The translations under genes were made by a program, and so were the position numbers. This document shows, in pieces, positions 32,585 through 40,788 of a stretch of DNA of 47,438 nt; positions within the stretch are counted from its first letter, which is position 1; the number at the start of each line of letters is the position of its first letter. The notes beneath the pieces are model-generated. The model made no database searches and had not been told where the DNA came from. It worked only from the letters and a program-made list of their open reading frames with translations. The DNA is taken from assembly GCF_014656195.1 (NCBI RefSeq), contig NZ_BNBY01000047.1:1-47438 (forward strand), given 5' to 3'. This stretch comes from Kitasatospora xanthocidica (GTDB lineage Bacteria; Actinomycetota; Actinomycetes; Streptomycetales; Streptomycetaceae).

Positions 32585-33622
32585 TCAGGCCGACCAGGGC
32601 GGTGTCGACAGGTACTCCAGCACCGCCGTGCCGAAGTGCAGGCCCGGGCCGACCCCCGCCATCAGGTAGGTCTCGCCCGGCTTGATCAGCTGCTGCTCGA
32701 TCAGCCGGTCGAAGCCGATGATCTGGTCGCCGGTGCCGACGTGGCCCAGGTCGCGGCCGAGCCGGTAGGTGGAGCGCTCCTCGGTGAAGCCGAACAGCGG
32801 CAGGAGCCGGTCGGCCACCACGGCCCGGCTGGCGTTGATGTGCCCGATCCAGGAGATCTCCGACATCGAGGCCAGCCCGGCGTCGGCCACCGTGCGGTCG
32901 TTCAGCTCCTGCTGCCCGTCGACCAGCAGGTCCTTCAACTGCCCGGCGACCGGCGAGTTCTGGACGAAGTGGGCGCTGCGGGTGCGCAGGTCCATCGGCT
33001 GGCCGGTGACGGCCGTCGGCGGCCAGATCGGCACGCCGGAGCGGTGCAGCTCCTCCAGCTGCGGCACGGCCTGCAGGCCCACCGACCGCAGCCGGGCGAA
33101 CCCGGGCCGCTTGGTCAGCAGCACCGCCACGGCGGCGTCGCCCAGGACCATCCCGTTCAGGTGGGACCAGCGGTCGACCAGCGGCTGGGCGAAGTTGTCC
33201 GCGCCCACCACCAGCACCGAGGCGTTCTCCGGCGCCGAGCGCAGCTGCCCGACGGCCAGCTGCAGGGCGCTGAACATGCCGGTGCAGTGGGCGCGCAGCT
33301 CGACCGCCGGCGCCGAGCCGCCGATGGTGTTCTGCTGGATGTACGAGGCCGGGCTCCAGCCGTTGGGGCCCTGGTGGAACCCGGTCGCGTACAGGACGAA
33401 GGAGACGTCCGCCGGGTTCGCCCCGGACCGGTCGAAGGCGTGCCGAACGGCCCGCACCGCCATGTCCGGCGGCGCCATGTCCCCGGCGACGGGCACCTCG
33501 TCGATCTCGTTCGCGGCGAAGTCCTCGGCCGAGTAGACGCCCTCCTCGACGGCCCTGGCCGCATTGTACTTCTCCGGCAGGTAGATCCCGATTCCTTCGA
33601 TGAAGACATCGCCAACCCGCAT
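32585..33622 (-). CDS. CerJ-like KASIII acyltransferase
   Basis: Protein of 345 aa, KASIII fold. Catalytic residues read Cys113 (RAHCTGM), His261 (GHINASR, replacing PHQAN) and Asp299 (GHVGTGDQ) where condensing KASIII enzymes have Asn. The Cys-His-Asp set is that described for CerJ, which transfers malonyl-type groups to sugar hydroxyls in cervimycin. First gene of an operon with both mutase subunits, so it probably uses the acyl-CoA the mutase makes, on a sugar or the aglycone. ATG with GGAGGAGGAGG upstream. A starter-unit role is the alternative. Confidence 0.87.
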   Translation of the reverse strand: MRVGDVFIEGIGIYLPEKYNAARAVEEGVYSAEDFAANEIDEVPVAGDMAPPDMAVRAVRHAFDRSGANPADVSFVLYATGFHQGPNGWSPASYIQQNTIGGSAPAVELRAHCTGMFSALQLAVGQLRSAPENASVLVVGADNFAQPLVDRWSHLNGMVLGDAAVAVLLTKRPGFARLRSVGLQAVPQLEELHRSGVPIWPPTAVTGQPMDLRTRSAHFVQNSPVAGQLKDLLVDGQQELNDRTVADAGLASMSEISWIGHINASRAVVADRLLPLFGFTEERSTYRLGRDLGHVGTGDQIIGFDRLIEQQLIKPGETYLMAGVGPGLHFGTAVLEYLSTPPWSA

Positions 33623-33876
33623 CTGGCCTCCTCCTCCGCAGTGATCACTTCCCGGCAGTCGCCGCCAGCCTGCTGGCGACGGCTGGAGGGCCCGTCCAGC
33701 ACCGCTGGAGGAACGCCCGGCCCTGCCGAGCGCCCAGGATGCCGTCGGGCCCCTCCGGGCTCAAGTCCTGGCGAAGAAAGACGAGTTGGCGACGGCCGGG
33801 AGACGAGTGGGGCTACGCCAGAGGAAGTAGAGGCGGTTCGGCCGCACGGGGTTGCCGGGGGCGCGGGGCGGTGGGG

Positions 33877-35061
33877 TCAGCCGGCGGGCTGGTCGTGGGT
33901 GGAGCAGTGGATGCCGCCACCGCCGGAGGCGATGGTGTCGATCTGCAGGGGGACGACCTCGCGGCCCGGGAACTGGTCCCCGAAGAGCTCCTGGGCGTGG
34001 CCGTCGGCCCGGGCGTCGCCGAACTTCGGCAGGTAGACGCCCTTGTCGCCGATGTAGAAGTTCATGTACGAGGAGACGAAGGCGTCGCCGCGCCCGGTGA
34101 TCCTGTCCGGGTCGGGCTGGTCGACCTCGATCACCTTGAGCTTCCTGCCGGTCGCGTCGGTGGCCTCGGCGAGGACGGCGCGGGCCTGGTCGGCGGAGCG
34201 GGACCAGACGTCCGGCGGGGTGCCGGGGAAGGCCCGGTCCAGGAAGACGACGCCGGGGGCGACGAAGCGGGCGAGGCAGTCGACATGGGCGTCGGTGATG
34301 TCCTTGCCCTTGACGCCCGCCAGCCAGATCACCTTGGTGACGCCGAGCGCCTTCCTGAGCTCCGCCTCGACCTGGTCGCGGCTGCGGCCGAGGTTGCGGT
34401 TGTCGTTGACGACGGAGCTCTCGGTGACCATCAGGGTGCCCTGGCCGTCGGTCTCGAAGGAGCCGCCCTCGGCCGTGATCGGGGTTTCGAGCCGCTCGAT
34501 CCCGTACTTCTGCAGGACGGCGCGGGCGATCCGAGCGTCGTTGGTGTGCTCCTGCTTTCCGCCCCAGCCGCTGAAGTTGAAGTCGACGCCCTTGACCTTG
34601 CCGCCCTCCTCGACGAACACCGGCACGGTGTCCCGGGCCCACAGGTCGTCCACCGGGACGGAGAGCAGCTCGACGTCCGAGCCGCAGGCGTTGCGGGCCG
34701 AGGACTCCTGGCCCGGGCGGACGAGCAGGACCGCCGGTTCGCGCTCGCCGACGGCCCGGGCGACGGTGGCGATGTCCTTGCGGACGGCGCCGAGCTGCTC
34801 GGCCCAGACGTGCTCGGAGGCGGGCCAGGCCATGAAGGTCCGCTCGTGCTTCTCCCATTCGCCGCCGAGCCGGCGCCCGTGCGCGGGGGCCGGGGGCTGC
34901 GCGGGTGCGTCCCCGGCCGGGGCGGTGGTGGGGGCGGCCGGGGACGCCGGGTCGGCCGGGTCGTCGCCTTCGGCGGCGCAGGCGGTCAGACCGAGGGCGA
35001 GCACACCGGCTCCGGCGAGGGAGCGCAGCACCGTGCGGCGGGCGAGGGGGGACTGGGACAC
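33877..35061 (-). CDS. Tat-exported lipoprotein, agmatine deiminase family (copy 1)
   Basis: Protein of 394 aa from the GTG at 35061, where GGAGG is 5 bases upstream and a signal sequence follows: R8-R9-T-V-L twin-arginine motif, hydrophobic stretch, lipobox LTAC with Cys28, then a Pro/Ala linker. The mature part is a GME-superfamily (guanidino-group-modifying) beta/alpha propeller: WARDT, EGGSFETDGQGT, DAHVDCLARF and the catalytic Cys386 in GGGGIHCSTHDQP. It should hydrolyse a guanidine to an ureido group and ammonia outside the membrane. Substrate unknown; agmatine is the family default. Transcribed from the divergent promoter with the TTGACTGA palindrome. Confidence 0.88.
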   Translation of the reverse strand: MSQSPLARRTVLRSLAGAGVLALGLTACAAEGDDPADPASPAAPTTAPAGDAPAQPPAPAHGRRLGGEWEKHERTFMAWPASEHVWAEQLGAVRKDIATVARAVGEREPAVLLVRPGQESSARNACGSDVELLSVPVDDLWARDTVPVFVEEGGKVKGVDFNFSGWGGKQEHTNDARIARAVLQKYGIERLETPITAEGGSFETDGQGTLMVTESSVVNDNRNLGRSRDQVEAELRKALGVTKVIWLAGVKGKDITDAHVDCLARFVAPGVVFLDRAFPGTPPDVWSRSADQARAVLAEATDATGRKLKVIEVDQPDPDRITGRGDAFVSSYMNFYIGDKGVYLPKFGDARADGHAQELFGDQFPGREVVPLQIDTIASGGGGIHCSTHDQPAG

Positions 35062-35186
35062 GGTGTCCTCCGGTGGGGCTGGGGGTGGAACGGCGGGGGT
35101 GGGCCGGCTGGGGCGCGGGGACCGGGGTGGATCCGTGGATCGGGATGGAGCCCGTGGACCGGTTCGTCCGGTATCGCCGGAACCGA

Positions 35187-35225
35187 ACTCTCGCATTGAC
35201 TGAAAAATCAGTCAAGCTTTACGGT
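35187..35225. promoter_or_regulatory. Divergent promoter with perfect TetR-type operator (35196-35215)
   Basis: TTGACTGA-AAAA-TCAGTCAA, perfect 8-bp arms. The arms double as TTGACT -35 boxes in both directions: plus strand with TACGGT 18 bp on (toward tatA), minus strand with GAGAGT 17 bp on (toward deiminase copy 1). A related site lies next to tetR at 38262. Confidence 0.7.
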
Positions 35226-35309
35226 GAAGTCACCCGAACCACCCCGAGACGACCCGGGCCGCCGACCGCGCGGCCCCGGTCACGACGACGAAAGGCCGGG
35301 TGAGCGGCG

Positions 35310-35591
35310 ATGCTGCGCAATGGTCTGGAGCCCTGGCACCTACTGATCATGGTGGCCGTCCTGGTGCTGCTGTTCGGCTCCAAGAAGCTGCCCGAGATGG
35401 CGCGCGGGCTGGGCAAGTCGATGCGCATCCTGAAGAGCGAGACGGCGGCCATGCGGGAGGAGTCGGCGGGCGGAGCGGCGGCCGAGCCGGCGGCGGGCCC
35501 GGCGGTGCAGCCGCCCGCGGGCGCGCCGTCCCCGGCGCACCCGGCGACCCAGGCAACCCCGGCGTCCCCGGAGGTGAAGCGGCCTGCCTGA
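35310..35591 (+). CDS. tatA: TatA-family twin-arginine translocase subunit
   Basis: Protein of 93 aa. One N-terminal membrane helix (HLLIMVAVLVLLFG) is followed by the TatA hinge FGSKKLPEMARGLGKSM, an amphipathic helix, and a Pro/Ala/Glu-rich cytoplasmic tail. TatA oligomers form the transport channel for folded proteins. It is an isolated copy (no tatB or tatC nearby), divergent from a Tat-dependent deiminase and under the same candidate operator. Two further Tat-dependent deiminases lie downstream. This suggests a TatA dedicated to or co-regulated with these cargos. Confidence 0.92.
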   Translation: MLRNGLEPWHLLIMVAVLVLLFGSKKLPEMARGLGKSMRILKSETAAMREESAGGAAAEPAAGPAVQPPAGAPSPAHPATQATPASPEVKRPA

Positions 35592-35614
35592 GCGCCGCAC
35601 CCGGGCGTGCTGCG

Positions 35615-35662
35615 GAGAGCCGTCGTCGCCCCCACCACCGGTGGGGGCCGACGACGGCTCTC
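35615..35662. terminator. Long bidirectional terminator
   Basis: Arms of 22 and 23 bases (GAGAGCCGTCGTCG..., one bulge) with an ACC loop, between convergent tatA and the kinase gene. Confidence 0.85.
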
Positions 35663-37436
35663 AGCCGTTGCGGCGGTAGTGGTCCACGGAGACCCGGACC
35701 GGGCCGTCGCCGGGCGCGGTCGACAGCACCCGCACGACGGCGAGGTCCCGGCCGTCCGCGGACCGGACGCAGAAGGCCCCGCGCGGCCCGACGGCCGCGA
35801 ACGGGATCCGTCCGGCCGGCCGGCTGCCGAGCCCCTTGAGGCAGTCGGCGACGCCCAGTCCGGCGTCCCGGCCGATGAAGGAGTCGGCGGTCTCCGGTAC
35901 CAGGAACTCGCTCTCGCCGCGGCTGACGTACCAGGTGACGCTGTCGACCGGGACGACGGTGCCGGTGGCGAGGTCGAACTCGTAGCCGGAGTCCGCCGAG
36001 GTCAGCTCGGTCCCGCGGTAGTCGGCGGCGTAGTCGGCGGCGGGTGCGGGCGGCGGCGTGGCGGTCGGGGCTGCGGTGGCGGAGCGGGTGGGGGAGGGCG
36101 GGGCCGTCGGCGTGCCCGGCGCCGGGGTGGGCGCCCCCGGCGTCGTCGGGCCGGCGATCGGGGCCTCGTCGGCCGCGGCCTCCACCGCGTCCGGGTCGTC
36201 GAGCAGCAGGACCGCCGCCGCGGCGCCGACGGTCAGGGCGACGGCGGCGGTCAGCGCGGTGCGCCCGAGAGAGCGTCCGCGGCGGCCCCGGCCGTGGGCG
36301 CCCCCGCGCGGAACCGGGTCGCCGCCGGCCTGGCCGGGCACCCGGGCGTATCCCGGCGAGGGCGGCTGGGCGGACCCCGGCGAGGGCGCCTGAGTGGTCG
36401 CGGGCACGGGTGCGAGCACCGTCGGCGTCGGCGCGGCCGCCGGGGCGAGGACGGTCAGCGCGGAGTCCAGGCCCGGCCGGGCGGTGGCCTCGGCGGCCTC
36501 GGCGGGCACCTGGGGCAGGTCGGCGTGCCGGTCGATCTGGCTGGTCAGCGACTGCGGCAGCCAGTCCTCGGCGAAGCGGAGGTGGCCGCCCACCGCCGGG
36601 TGGCTACGGGCGGCGGCGATCACCTCGGCGGTGGTGGGGCGGTGCTCGGGCCGCTTGGCGAGGCAGCGCAGCAGCAGCTCGCGCAGGCCCTCCGGGACCC
36701 GGCCGAGGTCGGGCTCCTCGTGGACGGTGCGGTAGAGCGCCCCCAGGTCCGGGCCGTCCCCGAAGGGCGGGGTGCCGCCCGCGACGTGGACGGCGAGGGC
36801 GCCCAGCGCGTACACGTCGGTGGCCGCGGTCGCGGGCCGGCCGGTGGCCTGCTCGGGGGCCATGTAGGCGGGGGAGCCGATGCGCAGGCCGGTGCCGGTG
36901 AGCGGGACGGCGTCGGCGGCGCGGGCGATGCCGAAGTCGATCACCCGGGGGCCGTCGGGGGCGATCAGCACGTTGCCGGGCTTGAGGTCGCGGTGGACCA
37001 CGCCGGTGGCGTGGATCGCCTGGAGGGCTTCGGCGATCCCGGCCATCAGCAGCAGGACGGTCCGTTCCGGGAGCGGGCCGAAGCGCTGCACCACCTGCTG
37101 GAGCGAGGGGCCCGGCACGTAGGTGGTGGCCAGCCAGGGGGTGGCGGCGTCCACGCCCGCGTCGACGACCTGGGCGGTGAACAGCCCGTGGATGCGCCGG
37201 GCGCTGGCCACCTCCTGGGCGAAGCGGGCCCGGAAGTCCGGGTCCCCGGCGAGTTCGGGCCGCACCACCTTGAGCGCCACCGGCCGGCCGCCGGGGGTGT
37301 AGGAGAGGTAGACCCGGCCCATGCCGCCGGCGCCGAGCCGGGCGTACAGCAGGTGGCCGCCGACCTCGCGCGGGTCGTCCGCGGTCAGTTCCTGGAAGAC
37401 CGGCTGGAGGGTGAAGGGGGATCGGTCGGCGGACAT
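35661..37436 (-). CDS. PknB-like membrane Ser/Thr protein kinase
   Basis: Protein of 591 aa. The kinase domain (about residues 25-290) has a glycine loop LGAGGMGRVY, VAL-K Lys, HRDLKPGNVL catalytic loop and DFGIA. A Pro/Ala-rich juxtamembrane stretch follows, then one membrane helix (TALTAAVALTVGAAAAVLLL, near 390-410), a Pro/Thr linker, and an extracellular domain of about 130 residues with two Cys (VADCLKGLG, GAFCVRSADG). No PASTA repeats. The external domain may sense a signal, but nothing ties it to the deiminases beyond position. ATG with AGAGAGG upstream. Confidence 0.93.
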   Translation of the reverse strand: MSADRSPFTLQPVFQELTADDPREVGGHLLYARLGAGGMGRVYLSYTPGGRPVALKVVRPELAGDPDFRARFAQEVASARRIHGLFTAQVVDAGVDAATPWLATTYVPGPSLQQVVQRFGPLPERTVLLLMAGIAEALQAIHATGVVHRDLKPGNVLIAPDGPRVIDFGIARAADAVPLTGTGLRIGSPAYMAPEQATGRPATAATDVYALGALAVHVAGGTPPFGDGPDLGALYRTVHEEPDLGRVPEGLRELLLRCLAKRPEHRPTTAEVIAAARSHPAVGGHLRFAEDWLPQSLTSQIDRHADLPQVPAEAAEATARPGLDSALTVLAPAAAPTPTVLAPVPATTQAPSPGSAQPPSPGYARVPGQAGGDPVPRGGAHGRGRRGRSLGRTALTAAVALTVGAAAAVLLLDDPDAVEAAADEAPIAGPTTPGAPTPAPGTPTAPPSPTRSATAAPTATPPPAPAADYAADYRGTELTSADSGYEFDLATGTVVPVDSVTWYVSRGESEFLVPETADSFIGRDAGLGVADCLKGLGSRPAGRIPFAAVGPRGAFCVRSADGRDLAVVRVLSTAPGDGPVRVSVDHYRRNG

Positions 37437-37607
37437 GCGGTGGCCTCTCTGGCGGACGGGGAGGGTGGGGGCCGTATGGCGACGACGGCGTCCCCCCGGG
37501 CGGCCACGGCGCTGGGCGGCGTGGGCGGCAGCGCTGACGGCATCGCGAAGTTTAGAGGTAGGGTCAGGATAGCGGTGACGCGCTGCTCCGGGCCTCGGCG
37601 GCCGGCG

Positions 37608-38174
37608 CTACGGCAGTTCGGTCTCGACCGCGCTGCGGAGCAGCCGGCGGGCGTGGTCGAGGGGCAGCGAGCCGCTCAGCCACCGGACGCTGAGGCCCTC
37701 GACGAGGGTGGTGAGCCGTTCGGCGGCGGCCGCGTGCGCGGGGGCGGTGCCGGTCGGGTCGGCCCGTGCGAGGAGTTCGGCGATGTCGTGCACCCAGGTG
37801 TGGGTGGTCCTCGCCAGGTCCTCGCGGAGGTCCGGTTCGAAGACCGCGGTGGCTCTCAACTCGCCCCATGCGGTGGAGTTCTCGCGGACTTCGGGGTGGT
37901 CCTGGAGCTCCCGGAGCAGCACCCGTTCGAGGTCGGCGCGGGGGTCCTCGGTGCGCGGCGCGGGGTCCTCGTCGGCGGTGTAGTGGTCGGCGCGGTCGCT
38001 GATGAACTCCAGCGTCCGGCGCAGCAGGCCGGCCCGGTCGGTGAAGTGGTAGTAGATCAGCGAGGTGGACACCCCGGCCTCGGCCGCCAGTTCGCCCACG
38101 CGCAGTCCGCGTACGCCACGGCGGGCGATCACCCGGGTCGCTGCTTTGAGTATTTCCGTCCGACGGTCCGACAT
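37608..38174 (-). CDS. TetR-family transcriptional regulator
   Basis: Protein of 188 aa. The N-terminal helix-turn-helix (RRTEILKAATRVIARRGVRGLRVGELAAEAGVSTSLIYYHFTDRAGLL) is canonical TetR; the C-terminal ligand domain is divergent, as usual. The gene is divergent from Tat-exported deiminase copy 2. The intervening region holds an imperfect ACTGA-N4-TCAGT site, whose perfect version sits before deiminase copy 1 and tatA. It probably represses these promoters and is released by a small ligand, perhaps a guanidino compound. The ligand cannot be read from sequence. Confidence 0.92.
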   Translation of the reverse strand: MSDRRTEILKAATRVIARRGVRGLRVGELAAEAGVSTSLIYYHFTDRAGLLRRTLEFISDRADHYTADEDPAPRTEDPRADLERVLLRELQDHPEVRENSTAWGELRATAVFEPDLREDLARTTHTWVHDIAELLARADPTGTAPAHAAAAERLTTLVEGLSVRWLSGSLPLDHARRLLRSAVETELP

Positions 38175-38261
38175 GGTCGCTCACTCTACCGGGCCTCCTG
38201 GCTGGTCAGACAGGTTCCTGATGATCGTTTCAGGGAGTTGCCCTGGCTTTGAGCCAAAAGC

Positions 38262-38290
38262 TTGACTGAATTTTCAGTACGGTAGAGGAT
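38262..38290 (+). promoter_or_regulatory. Second TetR-type site overlapping a promoter
   Basis: TTGACTGA-ATTT-TCAGTACG; the core ACTGA-N4-TCAGT equals the site at 35196. TTGACT can act as -35 with GAGGAT 17 bp downstream, about 60 bp before deiminase copy 2. It lies 88 bp upstream of the tetR start on the other strand. Confidence 0.6.
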
Positions 38291-38347
38291 GCGGGGCAAC
38301 CCTGCGGGGCAACCCCCACACCTCCCCCCCCTCATCCAGGGAGTGCT

Positions 38348-39568
38348 ATGCGATCCCCCACCCCCTCCCGACGCGGCCTGCTCCGGTTCGGCGCCGCCGC
38401 CGTCCCCCTGGTCGCCCTCGGCGCCGTCCTGCCGGCGACCGCCCGGGCCGCCACGGCCGCCGGCACCACCGACGCCTCAACGGCCGGCGCCACCACGGCC
38501 GGCACCGCCACCACGGCCGGCGCCACCGCGAGGCTGCGGATGCCCGCCGAGAGCGACCGGCACGTCCGCACCTTCATGGCCTGGCCGGCCCTGTCCTCGA
38601 TCTGGCAGACCCAGCTGTCGGCGGTCCGCGACGACATCGCGCGGGTCGCGTACGAGATCTCCCGCTACGAACCGGTGGTCATGGTCGCCCGCCCGGGCCA
38701 GGCCGCCGACGCCCGGTACTACTGCGGAGCCGGCGCGTACTACAGCATCACCGTCGTCGAGATCGCCAACGACGACCTGTGGATCCGCGACTTCGGCCCG
38801 ACCTTCGTGGTCGCGCCGGGCGCCGTCGCCGGTGTCGACACCAACTTCAACGGCTGGGGCAAGTCCGGGACCCCGTACTACCAGCGCTACACCGAGGACG
38901 CGGCGGTCGCGGCCGCCCTCCTCGCCGAGTACGGCGTCGAGCGCGTCCGGGCCCCCTTCGTCGGCGAGGGCGGCGCGCTGGAGACGGACGGCCAGGGCAC
39001 CCTGCTGGCCACCGTCAGCTCGCTGGTGAACCCCAACCGCAACCCCGGCATGTCGCAGGACCAGGTCGAACGGGCCCTGAAGACCGGCCTCGGGATGGAC
39101 AAGGTGATCTGGCTGGCCGGGCTCGCCGGCCAGGACATCACCGACGACCACATCGACTGCCTGGCCCGCTTCACCGCACCCGGTCGGGTCATCCTCGACA
39201 AGCCCGGCCCCGGCACCGACCGGATCTGGGTCCAGGTCTACGAGCAGGCCAAGCAGGTGCTGCGGACCGCCACCGACGCCCAGGGCCGCCCGCTGACCGT
39301 GATCGAGCTCCCCGGCCCGGACCGGGCGCGGATCCGCGGGCGCGGCAAGGACTTCCTGTCCAGCTACACCAACTTCTACGTCGCCAACGGTGCGGTGTTC
39401 GTCCCCCAGTTCGGCGACGCCTACGCCGACGGCCTGGCCTGCACGATCCTCCAGGCCGAGTTCCCCGGCCGTGACGTCGTCCAGCTGGACATCGACACCA
39501 TCGCCTCCGGCGGTGGCGGCATCCACTGCGCCACCCAGTCCCAGCCGGCCGTCCCGCCAGTGCGCTGA
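38348..39568 (+). CDS. Tat-exported agmatine deiminase family protein (copy 2)
   Basis: Protein of 406 aa. Twin-arginine signal (R8-R9-G-L-L) with a type I cleavage site ARA-A near residue 34, so soluble rather than a lipoprotein. A low-complexity Thr/Ala/Gly linker (to about residue 60) comes from ACCACGGCCGGC-like DNA repeats. The catalytic domain has WIRDFGPTF, EGGALETDGQGT, DDHIDCLARF and Cys394 in GGGGIHCATQSQP. The same deimination chemistry as copy 1 is expected, acting outside the membrane. ATG with AGGGAG upstream. A terminator hairpin follows, so it may be monocistronic under the TetR-type site. Confidence 0.88.
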   Translation: MRSPTPSRRGLLRFGAAAVPLVALGAVLPATARAATAAGTTDASTAGATTAGTATTAGATARLRMPAESDRHVRTFMAWPALSSIWQTQLSAVRDDIARVAYEISRYEPVVMVARPGQAADARYYCGAGAYYSITVVEIANDDLWIRDFGPTFVVAPGAVAGVDTNFNGWGKSGTPYYQRYTEDAAVAAALLAEYGVERVRAPFVGEGGALETDGQGTLLATVSSLVNPNRNPGMSQDQVERALKTGLGMDKVIWLAGLAGQDITDDHIDCLARFTAPGRVILDKPGPGTDRIWVQVYEQAKQVLRTATDAQGRPLTVIELPGPDRARIRGRGKDFLSSYTNFYVANGAVFVPQFGDAYADGLACTILQAEFPGRDVVQLDIDTIASGGGGIHCATQSQPAVPPVR

Positions 39569-39573
39569 GACTT

Positions 39574-39617
39574 CCCGGCGGCCCGTCCGGTACCCCCCAC
39601 GGAGACGGGCCGCCGGG
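39574..39617 (+). terminator. Hairpin after deiminase copy 2
   Basis: CCCGGCGGCCCGTC and its exact reverse complement around a 16-base loop. Confidence 0.65.
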
Positions 39618-39701
39618 GACTCGCGTTCCCACCACTCTCCCTCCCGACCGTCCCCGACCGTCCCCGGCCGGACCCCAGGACCCGAACAGAAGAGGTATCC
39701 C

Positions 39702-40706
39702 GTGACGTACCGCATGCCGGCCGAGTGGACCGAGCACGAGGGCTGCCTGATGGCCTGGCCCGTCCGCCCGGACCTGTGGGGCGACACCCTCGACGAGGTG
39801 CAGGGCGAGTACGCGGCGGTCGCCCGCGCCATCGCCGAGTTCGAGCCGGTCACCATGGTGGCCCCGCCCGGCCACGGCGAGGAGGCGAGCGCCCGCTGCG
39901 GCGAGGGCGTCACCGTCGTGGAGCTGCCGACGGACGACTCCTGGTTCCGCGACTCCGCGCCGATCTTCGTCCTCGACGGCGAGGGCCGCCGGGCCGGCGT
40001 GGACTTCCGCTTCAACGCCTGGGGCCGCAAGCACAGCCCCTGGGACGCCGACGACCGGATCAGCGGCCTGCTGCTGGAGCACCTCGGCACCCCGGCGATC
40101 CGCTCCGAGATGATCCTGGAGGGCGGGGCGATCACCGTCGACGGCGAGGGCACGCTGATCACCACCGAGCAGTGCCTGCTGCACCCCAACCGCAACCCGG
40201 ACCTGTCCCGGGAGGAGATCGAGGCGGAGCTGAAGGCGCGCCTCGGCGTCACCAAGGTGGTCTGGCTGCCGTACGGCGGCGCGCTGGACACCGAGACCGA
40301 CGGGCACGTGGACGGCGTCTGCGCCTTCGTCGCCCCCGGCAAGGTCGTGGTGCAGCTCCCGGCCGACCCCGCGCACCCGGACTTCGTGCGGATGCGGGCC
40401 AACCGCACCGTGCTGGAGCACTCCACCGACGCCCAGGGCCGGCCGTTCGAGATCGTCGACCTGCCCCAGGCCGCCTTCGTCGAGGTCGACGGCCGCGAGG
40501 TGGAGGTCGGGTACCTCAACTTCTACCTGGCCAACGGCGGTGTCGTCGTGCCGGTCGCCGACCACCCCGAGGACGAGGGCGCGCTCGCCGTGCTCGCCGC
40601 CGCCTACCCGGACCGGAAGGTCGTCGGGGTCCGGGCCCGGGTGATCGCCTACGGCGGCGGCGGCGTCCACTGCATCACCCAGCAGATCCCGGCCGCCCGC
40701 GCCTGA
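39702..40706 (+). CDS. Cytosolic agmatine deiminase (copy 3)
   Basis: Protein of 334 aa from the GTG at 39702 (AGAGG upstream). There is no signal peptide; the first residues TYRMPAEWTEHEGCLMAWP are the normal start of agmatine deiminases. Motifs: DDSWFRDSAPIF, EGGAITVDGEGT, ETDGHVDGVCAFVAPG and Cys324 in GGGGVHCITQQIP. These are closest to canonical agmatine iminohydrolase (AguA), giving N-carbamoylputrescine and ammonia. It precedes the oligopeptide-type ABC importer by 82 bp on the same strand, so imported guanidino compounds may be its substrate. Confidence 0.9.
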   Translation: MTYRMPAEWTEHEGCLMAWPVRPDLWGDTLDEVQGEYAAVARAIAEFEPVTMVAPPGHGEEASARCGEGVTVVELPTDDSWFRDSAPIFVLDGEGRRAGVDFRFNAWGRKHSPWDADDRISGLLLEHLGTPAIRSEMILEGGAITVDGEGTLITTEQCLLHPNRNPDLSREEIEAELKARLGVTKVVWLPYGGALDTETDGHVDGVCAFVAPGKVVVQLPADPAHPDFVRMRANRTVLEHSTDAQGRPFEIVDLPQAAFVEVDGREVEVGYLNFYLANGGVVVPVADHPEDEGALAVLAAAYPDRKVVGVRARVIAYGGGGVHCITQQIPAARA

Positions 40707-40788
40707 GCCCGCCCGGCCTGACCCCGCCCCCACCCGCGCCCGCGCCCGCGCCTGACCTCACCCCCGTCAGCGAACGGAGAACACCCTC

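Noticed and set aside
33664..33677. GCCAGC-CT-GCTGGC as an operator before the KASIII gene
   Set aside because: Six-base arms are common by chance at this GC content and no second copy was found.
30956..34036. Over 1000-codon plus-strand frame opposite the mutase and KASIII genes
   Set aside because: Antisense shadow; the minus strand encodes clear mutase and KASIII families.
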